Assembly: GCA_026120185.1 (NCBI GenBank)
Contig: JANUWF010002273.1
Location: 789,001-853,000, forward strand
Length of the DNA: 64,000 nt
Source: Voacanga thouarsii
Taxonomy: Eukaryota > Streptophyta > Magnoliopsida > Gentianales > Apocynaceae
Reading direction: 5' to 3'
This document shows, piece after piece, positions 36,831 through 50,190 of the stretch; within the stretch, counting starts at the first letter, position 1; every line of letters starts with the position of its first letter. The translations under genes and the position numbers were made by a program. A model generated the notes under the pieces. The model worked only from the letters and a program-made list of their open reading frames with translations. It was not told the DNA's origin and ran no database searches.

Positions 36831-38083
36831 AAGTAATGACAAACTTGATAAGATTATGATATAAAAACAATGATATGTACAGAACGAACATGTTAGACCG
36901 AGAGAAATAAGAATATTTTTCAATGAAGTGTAATATCTATTTATAGGACTTAAAGAGTGCTTATGAGATTAAGATAGAAAGTTAAAGCATATACTCACAA
37001 ACATGGCTCAATGAGCCTATGACCCAACCTACCTCCATATCTTCCTTCCTTTCATCACACGACTATTTCACAAGGAAGTAGCCGCAATTAGTAGTCACAA
37101 AAATGTAAAGATAAATACATGATGAGGTATAGAAGATAAATCATATGATGTAATGCTCTCCCTTAGTATGTGCATATATGAACACAAGACATAGAGCTAT
37201 GAAGTGCATTTTAAAAATAAGACTAGATTCCAGTTTGGACTTCTAAAACATACATACAAAATGAGGTAAAATGAGATAGAAGCTAATCTTTTAAAAACTC
37301 ATTTTTGGACTGGTCTTGTGGATTGAATAAACATGGGTCCAGAACTCCCCTTGCGTATGTGCAGGGTAAAATTTATTTTTTCATAAGGATAGATTAGAGG
37401 TTTTCAGTCCAATCCAATTTTCTCAAGGTATTTTAACACAAGGAATTTTCTGTGCAATCAAAGAGAAGTTTTCATAAGAATAAATATCCTAATCATCCAA
37501 ATATTTAAAAAAAAATGCATATCACATCCATAGCAAAAAAAAAAAAAAAAAACCATCCAGCTTATTCCAAATCAGTTAGAATGCACAATGAACTCATACA
37601 CACACTTCAATCTTCTTAGTCAATAACAGCAACAACAACTCAACATAGACTCTATCAAATCACCATAAATAGTCATAATTCATCTTAAGCCATATGAATT
37701 TATAATCCTCATAAGCAGTCACAATCATAATCCATATTTATAAAGGAAAAGATCAGTGAAAGAGATATGATGAAAACACCAAAAAAATACACAACACAAT
37801 ATTTGATCAACTCAAATTCCAAAAATGTATTTCACAAAATCACAAGTTTGTAAAGAAAATTTCAGTTTTCACATCATAATCTCCTCCCACATCATCTCCT
37901 CTTAGTCCATAGCACAATCTCCATAATCGCATCAAATTCACAATCCCCCAACAATATATTTCTCAAGTCATCAATTCACAATCCCTATTTTCTCCCCTTT
38001 TGTCATCAATCAAAATAATAGTAATAACAAGAAGTAGCAGAGAAGCAATCAGTAGTACTTTGATAGTAATATCAAGAGAATGC
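36831..38083. other. K2 3' non-coding region
   Basis: AT-rich spacer between the polypurine tract and the nested 38084 unit. It resumes at 46769. It has A-rich runs and CAA/CAAC words and no supported gene. Confidence 0.6.
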
Positions 38084-39493
38084 TGTAACACCCCGATACT
38101 TAGGCCTGCCAGGGCCGGGAATGTCGCTCCGTCCAAAGGACAAGGGGTCTTTATAACTAGGTCACACAAATAAAATAGTGGAATAAAATAATACTTCAAC
38201 TTAAAAATTTATTACATCCTAAAATACTCCAAGAATATATCCATGAATTCCCAAAACAAAACCATAAATAAAATTATCCACTCTTGACTCCCCAAAGCAA
38301 TACATAGAAATAAACGATAACAATCTCTTCCCAGGCAGATTACAGTAGCTACTCATCCCCACAGCAGGATCGACCTGAAATCATGGTAAAAAGGTGATGA
38401 GACAGAAATCTCAGTAAATCCGTGTGTGCTTTGGGTGTTTAGTGAAAGCAGTTCATGGATGCAAACTGCGAAATCTTTATAAGAGAAATATTGGCAAGCA
38501 GTAAACATTAGTTAAAAGTAAGAGTGGCGTTTTAGCTATTCCAGCCATACATGATCAACAAAATCAACCACTCATAAGAAAGGATTATGGGTTACCACAC
38601 GTTGGGCCCCACAACCGGATGGTCAGTATGTCACACTTTGTGCATACCGCCGGTCAGAATACCACACTTTGTGCAGACTGACAAAAGTAGGTGATCGGCC
38701 TACTGGGCAAGATACTCCTCATTCTCTATACCCAAACAACAACCGGGTGTCCATTCCGGCAAAACACAATCACTTGACTGAAAAGAACACTGCTAGCTCG
38801 GACCGGCACGACCCACTGGATTGATGTCCTATCCGGGAAGGACTCACCCCTCAGAGGTGGCCACCTACTGAGAGACTTACCCTAACCTCTCAAGGACTAG
38901 TCCTAGTAGTCCACCCTTATTGAGTACTCAACGACGTTTCCCACTTGGGATAAAATGAACAAAACATTGTTCCACATGAAAATGGCATTTTGAGGGTTTC
39001 CAAAGTCCTTGTAAAAAAATCAGCTTTAGAAAGAGTTTGAGTTTGGCAAATCTGCTCTTTGATTTTTAAATAATTTAAATGTTTGAAATAAGAGAGAGTT
39101 CAACCCTTAATTGCCTTTACATAAATGAGTGTCCAGACACTCTACATTTGGCTTGCTATAAGAAAAACATTTCACATCAATCAGGTTTTGTGCACGAGCT
39201 TATCTGACTCTTGCTCACAAATAAAAGGTCTCCAACAGCTGACCTTGTGAAACCCCGGTCAAAACCAACTTTAGAATAAGGGGGTTGTGATGCATATCAT
39301 ATTTTATTTCATGGTTAAATATATTTTCATATGATTTTTATGTGTTTTGGATTCGGGTTTTATTGTCTTGAAGTCTTGTTGGTGAGTATTGTGTGAGAGG
39401 GGTAAGATGGTAATTTTTGCCTGAGGTGAAAATATGGAGATAGCCTGTGGATTGAATAGAAAATAATTTTCTAGTGAAAATATCAACAAGAGT

Positions 39494-39557
39494 TGTTGTG
39501 GTATAGTGGTTAGAGCTTTAGAATTAATTCTTGAGGTCTTGGATTCAAATTCCATCA
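39494..39557 (+). repeat. tRNA-like block in the 4.3-kb LTR (inner copy)
   Basis: GTTGTGGTATAGTGGTTAGAG resembles the 5' half of plant tRNA-Asp with its A box. GGATTCAAATTCC resembles a B box about 35 bases on. The arms do not close, so it is not a tRNA gene. It is conserved in the other copy at 46446-46512. Confidence 0.5.
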
Positions 39558-41180
39558 TAGAAGCTTTAGCTAGATTAAATTTTATTTTTGCTTAGTAGAG
39601 GAAATTTCGGTCTTTTGAGCTTAGAGTAAGGTAGGGATGATGGTCCTAAGAGAGACATGTTAGGAGTATTCTCATTTCACTCCTTTATTCTACTCGAATT
39701 TCTTAAAGGGAATTCATTTTTCCTTGACCCTTAATTTTCCTCAATTTTCAACTCCTTGGTTTGATCAAGATGTTCTATCCATTTTCTTTCCAAAAATTTC
39801 AGTAAAATGCTGTGATCTTATGAGATCAAAATGTCCTAGTAAAAGGCTTCTCATAGTCTGAAAAATGTGGAAGAATGGTAGGAAATTCCAAGGGGAAAAA
39901 TCCCTCTAGTAAGCTTGCTGAAATTTCACTCTAGACTAGATCATCTTACTTCTTAGAATGAGCTGAAATTTTTCAGCTTGTTGTACCTTCAAATTATCGA
40001 GCTTCTTATCTGATTTTCCCTCCAAAATGCTGCCAGAAAAATGGCCTTAAGATCAGTTTGAAACATGAAATATTTCTGCCATTTTAGGGCTGCACAAAGG
40101 CTGTGCAAATCCAGTGAAAATTCTGGGCAAAATCGCTACTTTGGAGGTCCAAAACCAAGCTGATTTCTTCCAGATTTTGTTCAGTACCTTAGCCATGTTT
40201 TTCCTCCATAAAGAAGGCTGGAAACCAGCCTTGAATACCCCAGAAACCCCCCTCCAAACTCGCTGCAAATTGGCTAGAAGTGGCAGCCGAAATTCTGCCC
40301 AGAAAAATTTCTGTTCAGCGAAATTCTGGGCAGTCAAACTTCCAGCTTTGTTTCCTATTTTTCTTCCAGCCGAAACACCAGCCCTAATCTATCAAAACCT
40401 TCCTTAAACCTCCATTAATAGAGCTCTATTGTTTCCCTCAAGCTTCTGGAAGAAAGGCAGCAATGGCTGTCCGAAAATCTTTCCAACAAATCCCTGCAAT
40501 TTAGCTTGATTGGTTTCCAAAATTCCAGCCACCCTTATTTAGCAACCTTCCATAATATATCACTCAATTGACCAGACCTCTTCTTCATCATTGTGCACCT
40601 TAATTTTGGACACCATAAGCTCCCATGAACTAGCTTTAATCCCACAGAAATTCTGCTCAAACGGTCGACCATGGCAGACTTCCAAAGCTGTCCAACAATC
40701 AAGATATTCTTAGAATATTTAGTTTCCAAATTCACTTCCTAAAAATATTCTTCAAGGATTGTAATAACTAACCTTTCCTTTTCCCTTCCAAATCAGAGAA
40801 TCAACCTCCTAAACCCTACAGAAATTCGTCCAGCTCTATCTCTCACAAAAATTCGGCAGCTGCACATTACCATCTCTCGATTTTCTTCAACCTCCAAGAA
40901 CACACAAACTACACCAAGAACACCTACTTCTTCCCTACACCTAATACCCCTCCAAACCATCTAAAACCCTCTCTAAAACTTCCAGATTTGACCTACTCAC
41001 TGTCGTGAGTCCATCAACACCATTCTTAACATCAAACTCCACAAATCATCTTGCTACTTCGGATCAAAACCAGAAATTTCTGTTAAGGTCAAGAACACCT
41101 TCAAGGTAAATTTATTCTAACAACTTAATCTTCTCCAATCTTGATCTCTAGTAAGAGCCTATGTGAAAAAACATGCTAAT

Positions 41181-41181
<1 letters not shown>

Positions 41182-41225
<44 letters not shown>
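41182..41225. repeat. (TC)n microsatellite
   Basis: About 22 TC units. The corresponding site in the other element copy is a shorter (GA)n at about 44790-44819, so the tract has changed length since the copies diverged. Confidence 0.9.
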
Positions 41226-41228
<3 letters not shown>

Positions 41229-44200
41229 GGCCGAAAATTCCCCTCTCTTGGCCGGATGACTTTTCCTCCCATGAACATGCTTTCGCCATCTCCCATGGAC
41301 AAAGTTAGACATCTAGGAGTTGAGATCTACTCTAAACTCCTTCAAGGCGTTCATCAATCAAGTAAGTACCATCAATCCTTCTTTTAAACTCTAGAATTAT
41401 GTCTCTAGGGTGAAAATGATAATAGGTGGATGGTGATAGGATTTGAGTATATATATATATATTATTGAGATTGAAGTATGAATATATGTATGACTGTGAA
41501 GGAGATGGGATTTATGCATGGAAGGATTGTCTTGGATGATTATATGATGATTTGAGGTTGATGCATGTCATAAGTAGTATATGTGATGAAGTATGCTAGA
41601 GATTATGTCACCTTTGGTGAATAGGGTTTATATTCATGATGGATTAATATTGAAGCCATGATCATGTTTATGCTAGTAGGGGTTAGATCATGTGTTGATA
41701 AATTGAGATCTAATCTTGTATGCATGATTGGGATGATTTGATGAATTAAAAGATTGTGTATGTATTGATTGTGGTTAGCCATGGGAATTTGATTATGATC
41801 TAGTTGTCCCCAAACAAATTTTTACTTCATGAATAAAATATTCAATCAAATAATTTCTCTTGGTATTTTTGAAAAAACCCTAGGAAGGGTAGATTTGGAT
41901 TATCATATATATAAAGGATATTTTAGACAAACAAATAATGATTTTTTCTAGAAAAATAAATATATATATATATATATATGTATATATTACTTAATATAAT
42001 GAGATCAATTAAAGCCTTTATGAAAATAATTGCAATTAGTAGAATATATATTACTAAAAATTTAACTATTATCTTATAATCAAAACTCCTTAAGAATTTA
42101 TTTAATATTGTTCAAGTGAGACTCATTAAATTTATTTTCAACTAATTTTAGCTACCAATTATTTTCTAACAACTTAATTATTAATAAATCAATATTTTAT
42201 TTAATACTACCTAGAACTCTTGATCAAATAAACTCTAAATTTTCCTTAACAAGATTTAAGCTTTGAACTTATTAAATTTATTTCCCAAACCATTAATTAT
42301 TTTAAATAATTGTGCTAGGCTCAACTCTTAAACCTATTTACTTATTGTTTAACCTTAAAGCTTGGGACACTAGGATCATGGTAGTAGTAAGTTGAGTCGA
42401 TTTAAAATTAAGGAAGTAGTTTGTGGCTTGAAATTGATTGTGATTTTTATTTGCCCATGTGGGGTTAGGTCTGCCGTTGGAGACCTTGTTATTGTGAGCA
42501 AGAATCAGGTAAGCTCCTGCATAAAACCTATTTGATGCAAAATGTTTATTATGGCAAGCCAAGTGTAGAGTGAATGGACACTCATTTATGTAAAGGCAAT
42601 TGAGGGTTAAGTCCTTTCTTATTTCAAACATTTGAATTATTTAAAGGCCAATGAGCAGATTTACTCAAACTCAAACTCTTTCTAAAACTGATTTTGTTAA
42701 AGACTTGGAAAACCCATAAATTGCCATTATCATGTGGAACAGTATTTTGTTCAATTTATCCCAAGTGGGAAACGTCGTTGAGTACTCAATAAGGGTAGAC
42801 TACTAGGACTAGTCTTTGAAGGGTTAGGGTAAGTCTTTCAGTAGGTGGCCACCTCTGAGGGGTGAGTCCTTCCCGGATAAGATGTTAGTCCAGTGAATCG
42901 TGCCGGTCCGAGCTAGCAGTTTGTTTTCAGTCAAGTGACTGTGGTTTGCCGGAATGGACACCCGGTTGTTGTTTGGGTATAGAGAAGGAGGAGTATCTTG
43001 CCCAATAGGCCAATCACCTACTTTTGTCAGTCTGCACAAAATGTCGGCATTCTGACCGGTTATGGGGCCCAACGTGTGGTAACCCATATCCCTTTCTTTC
43101 GAGTGGTTGATTTTATTACTTATGTATGGCTGGGAAAGCCAAAACGCCACTCTTGCTTTTGACTAATGTTATTGCTTGCCAGTATTTCTCTTATAAAGGT
43201 TTCACACTTTGCATCCACGAACTGTTTTCACTAAACACCCAAAGCACACACGGACTTACTGAGATTTCTGTCTCACCACCATTTCATCATGATTTCAAGT
43301 CCATCTTGCTGTGGGCATGAGTAGCTATGTGTTGTCTGCTTTGGAAGAATTTTCTGAGGATTTATTTTGTGTAATGTTGGGAGAGCTGAGAGCGGATGAA
43401 TTTTTATTATGGATTTGTTTTAAGTATTCTTGGATTTATTATTATTTCTTTCGGGTTGTAATAAATTTTAAGTTGAAGTATCATTTTATTTCCGCTATTA
43501 TATTTGTGTGTCCTAGTTATAAAGACCCCTTGTCCTTTGGACGGGGCGGCATCCCTGGCCCTGGCAGGCCTAGGTAGCGGGGTGTTACAGACCTAACCCC
43601 ACATGGGTAAATACAAAACACAATCAATTTCAAACCACAATCCTCTTCCTCAATTTTAAAACAACTCAACTTACTACTATCATGATCCTAGTGTCCCAAG
43701 CTTTAAGGCCACTCAATAAATAAATAGGTTTATAGGCTAAGGATAATTTGATATTTAAAATAATTAATATTTTGGGAAATAGGTACTAATAAGTTAAAGG
43801 TTTAAAACTTGCTAAGAAAAATTTAGAGTTTATTTGTTAATGATTTATTAATAATTTAGTTGTTAGAAAATAATTGATAACTAAAGTTAGTTGAAAATGA
43901 ATTTTAATGAATTTTGCTTGAAAAATAATAAATAAGTTTTAATAGGTTTTGATTAAAAGATGATAATTAAATTTATAGAAATAAGTATTTTACTAATCAT
44001 GATTATTTCCATAAAAGGCTTTAGTTGATCTCATTATTTTATAAAATATCTATATATTTTAATTTTCTATTAAAACTATTATTTATTTGACTAAATTTTC
44101 CTTTATATAAACATAATATTCCAAATCCACCCTTCCTAGGGTTTTTTTCGAAATCACTAGCAAAGTTATATTACTAAATATTTTATTCATGAAATAAAAA

Positions 44201-44787
44201 TTTGCTTAGGGACAACTAGATCATGATCATAATTCCAAGGTTACTCACAATCATGAACATACACAACCATTCAACTCATCAATTCATCCAAATCATGCAT
44301 ACAAGCATAGATCTCAATTTATCAAGACATGATCTAACCTCTACTAGCATAGATATGGCCATGGCTTCAATAATCCAACTTGAATATAAGTCCTAATCAC
44401 CAATGGTGACATAATCTCTAGCATACTTCATCACAAATACTACCTATGACATGGAAACATGCACCAAACCCCAAATCATCATTCAATCAAACAATATAAT
44501 CCTTCCATACATAAATCCCATCTCCTTCACAATCATACATATATTCATGCTTCAATCTCTACAATGCATACTCAAATCCTATCACAATCCGCATACTATC
44601 AACATCATCTTAGAGACATGAATCTAGAATTTAAAAGAAAGATTGAAGGGACTTACTTGGTTGAGGGATGCCTTGAAGGAGTTTAGAATGGATCTCAACT
44701 CCTAGATGCCTAAAATCGTCCAAGGAAGGTGGATGGAGCATGGCCATGGAGGAAGAAGCCATCCGGCAAATAGAGGGAGTTTCGGCC

Positions 44788-44821
<34 letters not shown>

Positions 44822-46445
44822 ATTAGCATGTCTATTCACATATATTCTCACTAGAGATCAAGATTGGAGAAGATGAAGTTGTTAGAACAAACCTACCTTG
44901 AAGGTGTTCTTGAACCTTCACAGAATTTTTTGGTTTTGATCCGAAGTAGCGAGTTGATTTGTGGAGTTTAATGTTAAAAATGGTGTTGATGGACTCACAA
45001 CAGTGAGTAGGTAAAATCTAGAGATTTTAGAGAAGGTTTGAAGTGGTTTGGAGGGGTATTAGGTGAAAGGAAGAAGTAGGTGTTCTTGGTGTAGTGTGTG
45101 TGTTCTTGAAGGTTGAAGGAATTTGTGAGATTGTAGTTTGCAGCTGTCGAAATTCGGTGAGAACTAGGGCTGGTCGAATTTCTGTAGGGTTTAGAAAGAT
45201 GATTCTCTGATTTGGAAGGGAAAAGGAAATGTTAGTTGTTAAAATCCTTGAAGAATATTTTTAGAAAGTAAATTTGGAAACTAAATATCCTAGAATATCT
45301 TGATTGTTGGAGAGCTTTGGAAGTCTGCCATGGCTGACTGCTTTGAGCAGAATTTTGGTGGGATTAATGCTGGCTTAAGGAAGCTTATGGTGGTCGAAAA
45401 TAGGGAGCATAATGGTGAAGAAGAAGTCTGGTTATTTGAGGGATACATTATGGAAAGTTGCTAAACTATGGTGGCTGGAAATTTGGTAATCAATCAAGCA
45501 TAATTGCAGGGATTTGTTGGAGAGATTTTCGGGCAGCCATGTCTGAATTTCGTGTAGAAATTTAAGGGGAATAATGGAGCTCAGTTACTGGAGGTTTAAG
45601 AAAGGTTTATGCAGAATAATGATGGTGTTTCGGCTGGAGGAAGATTAGGAAACAAAGCTGGACAATTTCCTACACAGCATTTTTCGCACGCTGGAGTTTT
45701 CCCTGGGTAGTTTTTCGGCTGCCATTTTCCAGCCCGTTTGCAAAGAGTTTGAAGGGGAATTCCAGGGGCTTTCAAGGCTAGTTTCTAGCCTTCTTCATGG
45801 AGGAAAAACATGGCTAAGTTGCTGAACAAACTCTGAAAGAAAACAGCTTGGTTTTGGACTCTTAAAGCTGCGATTTGTACATGAATTTTTCCTGGTTTTG
45901 CTCCAGCTTTGAGCAGTCCGAAAATGGCTAAAGAATTCAGGTTGCAAGCTGATCCAAAAAACCATTTTTCTAGAAGCATTTGGAAGGGAATGTTAACTAA
46001 GAATCTCGACACCTTGATGGCACAATCAGCTGGAGAATTTTCAGTTCATTCCAAGAAGGAAGATGAACTAGCTAGAGTGAATTTTTCAGCGAGCTCACTA
46101 AAGGAATTTTCCTATTGAAATCTCCCACAACTCTTTCACATTTTAGGACCATAAGAAGTCATTTACTAAGACATTTTGATCCTACAAGACCACAACACTT
46201 CACTGAAATTTCTGGAAAGAAAATGGCTAGAACAATTTGCTTAACCTCATGAGTTGAGAACTAAGGAAAAATCAAAGATCAAGGAAAAATGAATTCCTCT
46301 TAGGAAATTCGAGTAGAACAAATGAGTAGGATTTGAAGACTCCTATCATGCCTCCCATAGGACAACATCTCTACCCTACTCCAAACACCACTAAGGGCGA
46401 AATTATTACTTCCCCAAGCAAAAATAAAATTTAACCAAGCTAAAA

Positions 46446-46512
46446 CTCCTATGATGGAATTTGAACCCAAGACCTCAAGAATTAATTTCCAAAGCTCTAA
46501 CCACTACACCAC
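46446..46512 (-). repeat. tRNA-like block in the 4.3-kb LTR (outer copy)
   Basis: The minus strand reads TTGTGGTGTAGTGGTTAGAG with GGGTTCAAATTCC downstream, matching 39494-39557. Retention of both boxes in two copies that are about 12% diverged suggests the block is an ancestral part of the element. Confidence 0.5.
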
Positions 46513-46768
46513 AACAAATCTTATTGTTATTTTCACTAGCAACTTATTTTCTATCCAATCCTCAAGCTATCTCCCTATTTTCACCTCAGGCAAAAATTAC
46601 CATTTTACCCTTCTCACTCAATATTCACCAACAAGCCTCCAAGACATTAAAACTCAAATCCAAGGTACATAAAATCAAATAAAAATATATTTAATCATGC
46701 AGTAAAGTATGTTATGCATCCCAACCCCCTTACTCTAAGGTTGGTTTTGACTGGGGTTTCACAAATGC

Positions 46769-48830
46769 CCAGAACAGGGCCAACAATAAATAATATTGAC
46801 AATAACAATAAGCAGTAGGCAGCTAGTAGTATCAGTCAATAAGAAGGAGTAGTAAACTAGCAAGAATATTAGTCGAAGACTAAGATAAAAGAGTTCATGA
46901 AAAATATAGTATGGAGAGCAGGAAACTTTGCAAGAATAAGATTATGTCATCAAGAATAAAAGTTAGCAGAAGAAGTTATCACTCAGCGGTCGTCATGTGC
47001 CATATCTCATGGAATAAGGATAGTTGTAGGCTTAGCATTGACGCCTTTCTTTGAATGTTTTTCAACAATTCTGTTGGACTTTTGTTTTACCACAACATGC
47101 TTCCGCTTTTAGCCAAATGGGCTGCCAAATGTAGCTAGTTTGTTTTGCTTGGAAAATTTCTTGGGTGCAGTAGTTGTTCAATAGTGGGCACATTTCTTTC
47201 CTGTTCTCTTATGCACTCTCCATCTTTGGCTGAATATCAGTTTCTTCTTGTGTTCAAGGAATGATAGGTTAAGGCTCTAGCACGAGTGGAGGAACTTGTT
47301 CAGTCGAATGGACTTCAGCTTTATGTTTCTTTCCTTCCATTTTTATCAGTTTATTTCCTAAATTTTTGTTCACCTTTGACTTCTGCAATCAGACCGTTTT
47401 ACCTTGGTAGATAGCAGATTTAGAGCATCTAAAATACTCTGCATTTTTCCACATTCCTAAGTTTTCTTCTTCCCTTTACTTGATGTTTCCCTTTGAATTT
47501 CAGTCTTAGCTTTTCTTTTTGTTTGTCCTGATGTTTCCCCTTGAAATACTCTGTATTTCTATCTCTTATTCAATAGCCTTTCTAAGTAATATCCCTTAAT
47601 TATCTGCTCAAATGGTTCCTATTTTCTCAAATGAATTTATGCTGTGGATGATTACTTTGCAGTGCTCAGGGGTAACCATACTCAAACTAATGCTTTGTTT
47701 GATGTGTTCCGAGATTGAGTCAGCAATTTCACAACTAGAAACACAAAGTTGATTTGTTTTCCTTTTGATAGACCCAAATAACAATACCATTTGCAGAATA
47801 CTTGCATATGTCTTGTGGCCAAAAACTCGGTATCACCATGGTTGTAGCAATTTTCCCATTCCTTTTAATCATTCGGTATTTCAATCACTTGAATTTCTAA
47901 AGCTTTTGGCACCAATAAATTTCATGTCAAATCGACTTAGTTCAAAGAAAATTTTAAAATTTTTCAGGCAGATTATTCATTTCAAACAATTATACTCCAC
48001 TGTCTCTGAAAAAATTCTATTTAATATACGATGGTTAAACTCGAAGTTCACTTTTCCAACTCTAGATATATACCCCTGCATTTTAAGCCCATTCACTCTT
48101 TCCTCATTTTATCCCTTTCTCAGATTTGCATAAAAATCTCAAACTAGTGTAGTGTATAGTTTTTCATTCACAAATAGCAGAGCACTTCACCCAAGAGACT
48201 CAACCATACTAAGAATCAGTTGAATAGTTTAAAAAAGACTTGGGGCAACACAATTTCCAACAACCATAGTTCTATTTCTAGATACCCAGGCATTGCATTC
48301 AAATTCACCCACTTTGAGTTGAGAAATCGAGGTACTTGAATGTCCGTGCTTTCCTCTTCTGGAGGTTGTTATGATAATCTAGGTTGAGGACTTGGTTCAT
48401 CAATGGCCACTCATTTTTCCTTCTTCTTCACGGATATCAATCCGCTCAGTAACTGATTTCCTTTTCATTACCTTATTCTTATCTTCCTTCGCTTTTAGCT
48501 CGATTTCTTTACTGGGTTTTGAGGATTTTTTCCATGGCAGATAGGATTGAAAGTTTTGATTCTTCTAGTTTTTATCGAGAAAATGAAGGCCAGAGGAAAG
48601 AGAAAAGTGTTAAGGCAAATAACAGCTTTTTGAATTTTTGAAATAAGAAGAAGATTCAAATGGATTTGAATTCTTTTTGGGGTTTACGAGGTATTGAAAA
48701 GCATAAGTATAATTTAGTACATTTGAGAAAGGTGATTTCTATAAATATGTAAAGATATTCTGATACAAAGAGAGAGTGTGTTGCGGTTGGAATAAAAAGG
48801 TGGGAGTTTTTGAATTAAAAGATTTGAACA
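46769..48830 (-). pseudogene. K2 env-like/third ORF remnant and 3' spacer
   Basis: Bases 47600-48560 on the minus strand give broken frames downstream of pol. A basic, Lys/Glu-rich start (about 48540-48400, KKRKSVTERIDIREEEG after frame repair by eye) is followed by WVNLNAMPGYLE, GLKCRGIYLELEK, EMNNLPEKFKIFFELSRF and a Met/Ser-rich end (47790-47608). This position and pattern match the extra env-like region of SIRE/Maximus elements. Bases 46769-47000 are non-coding spacer. The assignment rests mainly on position; confidence is moderate. Confidence 0.5.
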
Positions 48831-49079
48831 TTTTGGTCGCAGATTGTCCGTCTAATTTCCCGGTCTAACATACATTTCAAGTACTACATCTAATATCTCC
48901 ATCCAAAATTAGAAGATCTTTAGGAATTTTGTAAGAATAAATAGCTAATCTCTAGCAAAATCGTTAGATATATAATCTGATCATTTCCAAACCTCTCCTC
49001 AGATGATCAAGTCATTCTTTAACTAGTAGTTTGTGAATATATCTTTTGAGTAGTTCCTTGACATTCTTGTCTTAATTTA

Positions 49080-49664
49080 AGAAGATATCATCAGAATTTT
49101 CAAATTTGATAAATCATGTGGTATCCATTAAGCCTCTTGAAGAACCTTTTGAAAGAAAAAAACCACTAAGACATGGTTTGAAAATCGTTCATGAATAAAA
49201 CCTGGGGATTGCTTCATATAAACTTCTTCTTCAATAACACCATTTAAGAAATCACTTTTGACATCCATTTGTTAGAGTATAAAACATTTGAAAAAAAATC
49301 CAAAAGTAAGTAACATTCTAATGAATTCTAATCGAGCAATCGGGAGCAAAAGTTTTATCATAGTTAATGCCCTCTTCTTGATTGAATCATTAGGCAACTA
49401 ATCTGGCTTATTTCTAATAACAATGACATGCTCATTAAGTTTGTTCTTGAAAATCCACTTGGTATCAATTACGGAATGGTCATGTGGTCTAAGGACAAGC
49501 TTCCAAACTTGATTCTTTTCAAATTGGTTCAGTTTTTCTTGCTTGGTCATAATAAAAAAATTCATCATGTGAGGCTGCATCAATTTAATTAGGTTTAGTG
49601 CTAGAAAGTAAAGTAAAATTATCAATAAAATACCATTTGATTTTAACTTTATAGCTAGGATCAC
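49080..49664 (-). pseudogene. K2 reverse transcriptase fragment
   Basis: Minus strand: EKLNQFEKNQVWKLVLRPHD, SVIDTKWIFKNKL, then after a stop INYDKTFAP-type sequence, ARLEFIRMLLTF and QMDVKSDFLNGVIEEEVYMK. These are the N-terminal half of copia RT. The palm with the catalytic aspartates and RNase H are missing. Confidence 0.8.
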
Positions 49665-50190
49665 CTAACGATATGTTCTTTTGGTTGGACAGTTTTGGAC
49701 TTCCAATCTTTTGACAGATTCTGATCAGTGTGTTCGACACTTCTTTGCTCACTTTCTTCAACTTGTTGCTCTTCTAATTCCTCTTCTTTGGCAGGGTTGT
49801 CAAATGATGGAGCTTCATGATGTTCAATACCATTTTTCTTTGAGCTACCTATATACTCATCGTCTTTTCTAGAAGAATATATGTTAGATACATCAAAATT
49901 TACAAGTATGGATTCTTCCGCACATAGAGTTTTTTTATAGAACACTCTAAATACCCTTTTGACAAAAGAGATAAAGTCCAATTATATCTCGAAAAATCAT
50001 CTACTAAAACATGAGCATACCTCTTACCATTTAGGCTAGTGCTCCTCATTGGTTCAAACAAATTTATATGTATTAGCTCAAGAGGTTTTGAGGTTGAAAT
50101 CATTTTCTTGAATTTGAAATATGTCTCGATTTGTTTTCTAAAAAGATAAGCATCACACAGTTTGTTTTTGTTAAAAGTCATTTTGGACAT
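49661..50190 (-). pseudogene. K2 GAG-pre-integrase/integrase start joined to the integrase-RT linker
   Basis: 50190-49900 encodes KNKLCDAYLFRKQ, PLELIHINLFEPMR, GKRYAHVLVDDFSRYNWT, the zinc-binding and first catalytic block of integrase. 49981-49661 encodes the acidic linker (EELEEQQVEESEQRSVEH). Most of the integrase core between them has been deleted. Confidence 0.75.

Larger units (their letters stand above)
39246..43589 (-). mobile_element. Second, inverted copy of the 4.3-kb LTR-like element, nested in the first
   Basis: 4344 bp. On the minus strand it begins TGTAACACCCCGC (43589) and ends GGGGTTTCACA (39246). It is flanked by a perfect 5-bp target duplication GACCT (39241-39245, 43590-43594) inside the outer copy. 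Identity to the outer copy is roughly 88% by eye. Both copies share a tRNA-like block and a TC/GA microsatellite at corresponding places. Short frames here (for example 40114-40407) are not conserved and are not genes. Confidence 0.85.
38084..46763 (+). mobile_element. 4.3-kb solo-LTR-like element, split by an inverted copy of itself
   Basis: The outer unit is 38084-39245 plus 43595-46763 (about 4.33 kb). It begins TGTAACACCCCG and ends GGGGTTTCACA, flanked by a perfect 5-bp target duplication AATGC (38079-38083, 46764-46768). TG..CA ends, 5-bp duplications and no coding capacity indicate a solo LTR of a retrotransposon with very long LTRs (LARD or chromovirus-like). The ends also form a short imperfect inverted repeat, TGTRAMACCCC. 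It sits in the 3' non-coding part of K2. Related fragments lie at 27650-28095 and 33341-33775. Confidence 0.8.

Noticed and set aside
39494..39557. A tRNA-Asp gene
   Set aside because: Only the 5' part and a B-box resemble a tRNA; acceptor and anticodon stems do not pair.
40053..40407. Overlapping 94- and 97-residue frames
   Set aside because: Inside the 4.3-kb LTR-like element and not preserved in its second copy; no family recognised.
38084..43589. A Mutator-type element with 1.1-kb terminal inverted repeats
   Set aside because: No 9-bp duplication; the two 5-bp duplications (AATGC, GACCT) explain the inverted arms better as two nested LTR-like units.
47765..48133. 122-residue plus-strand frame
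   Set aside because: Antisense to the decayed K2 third-ORF region; no recognisable domain.
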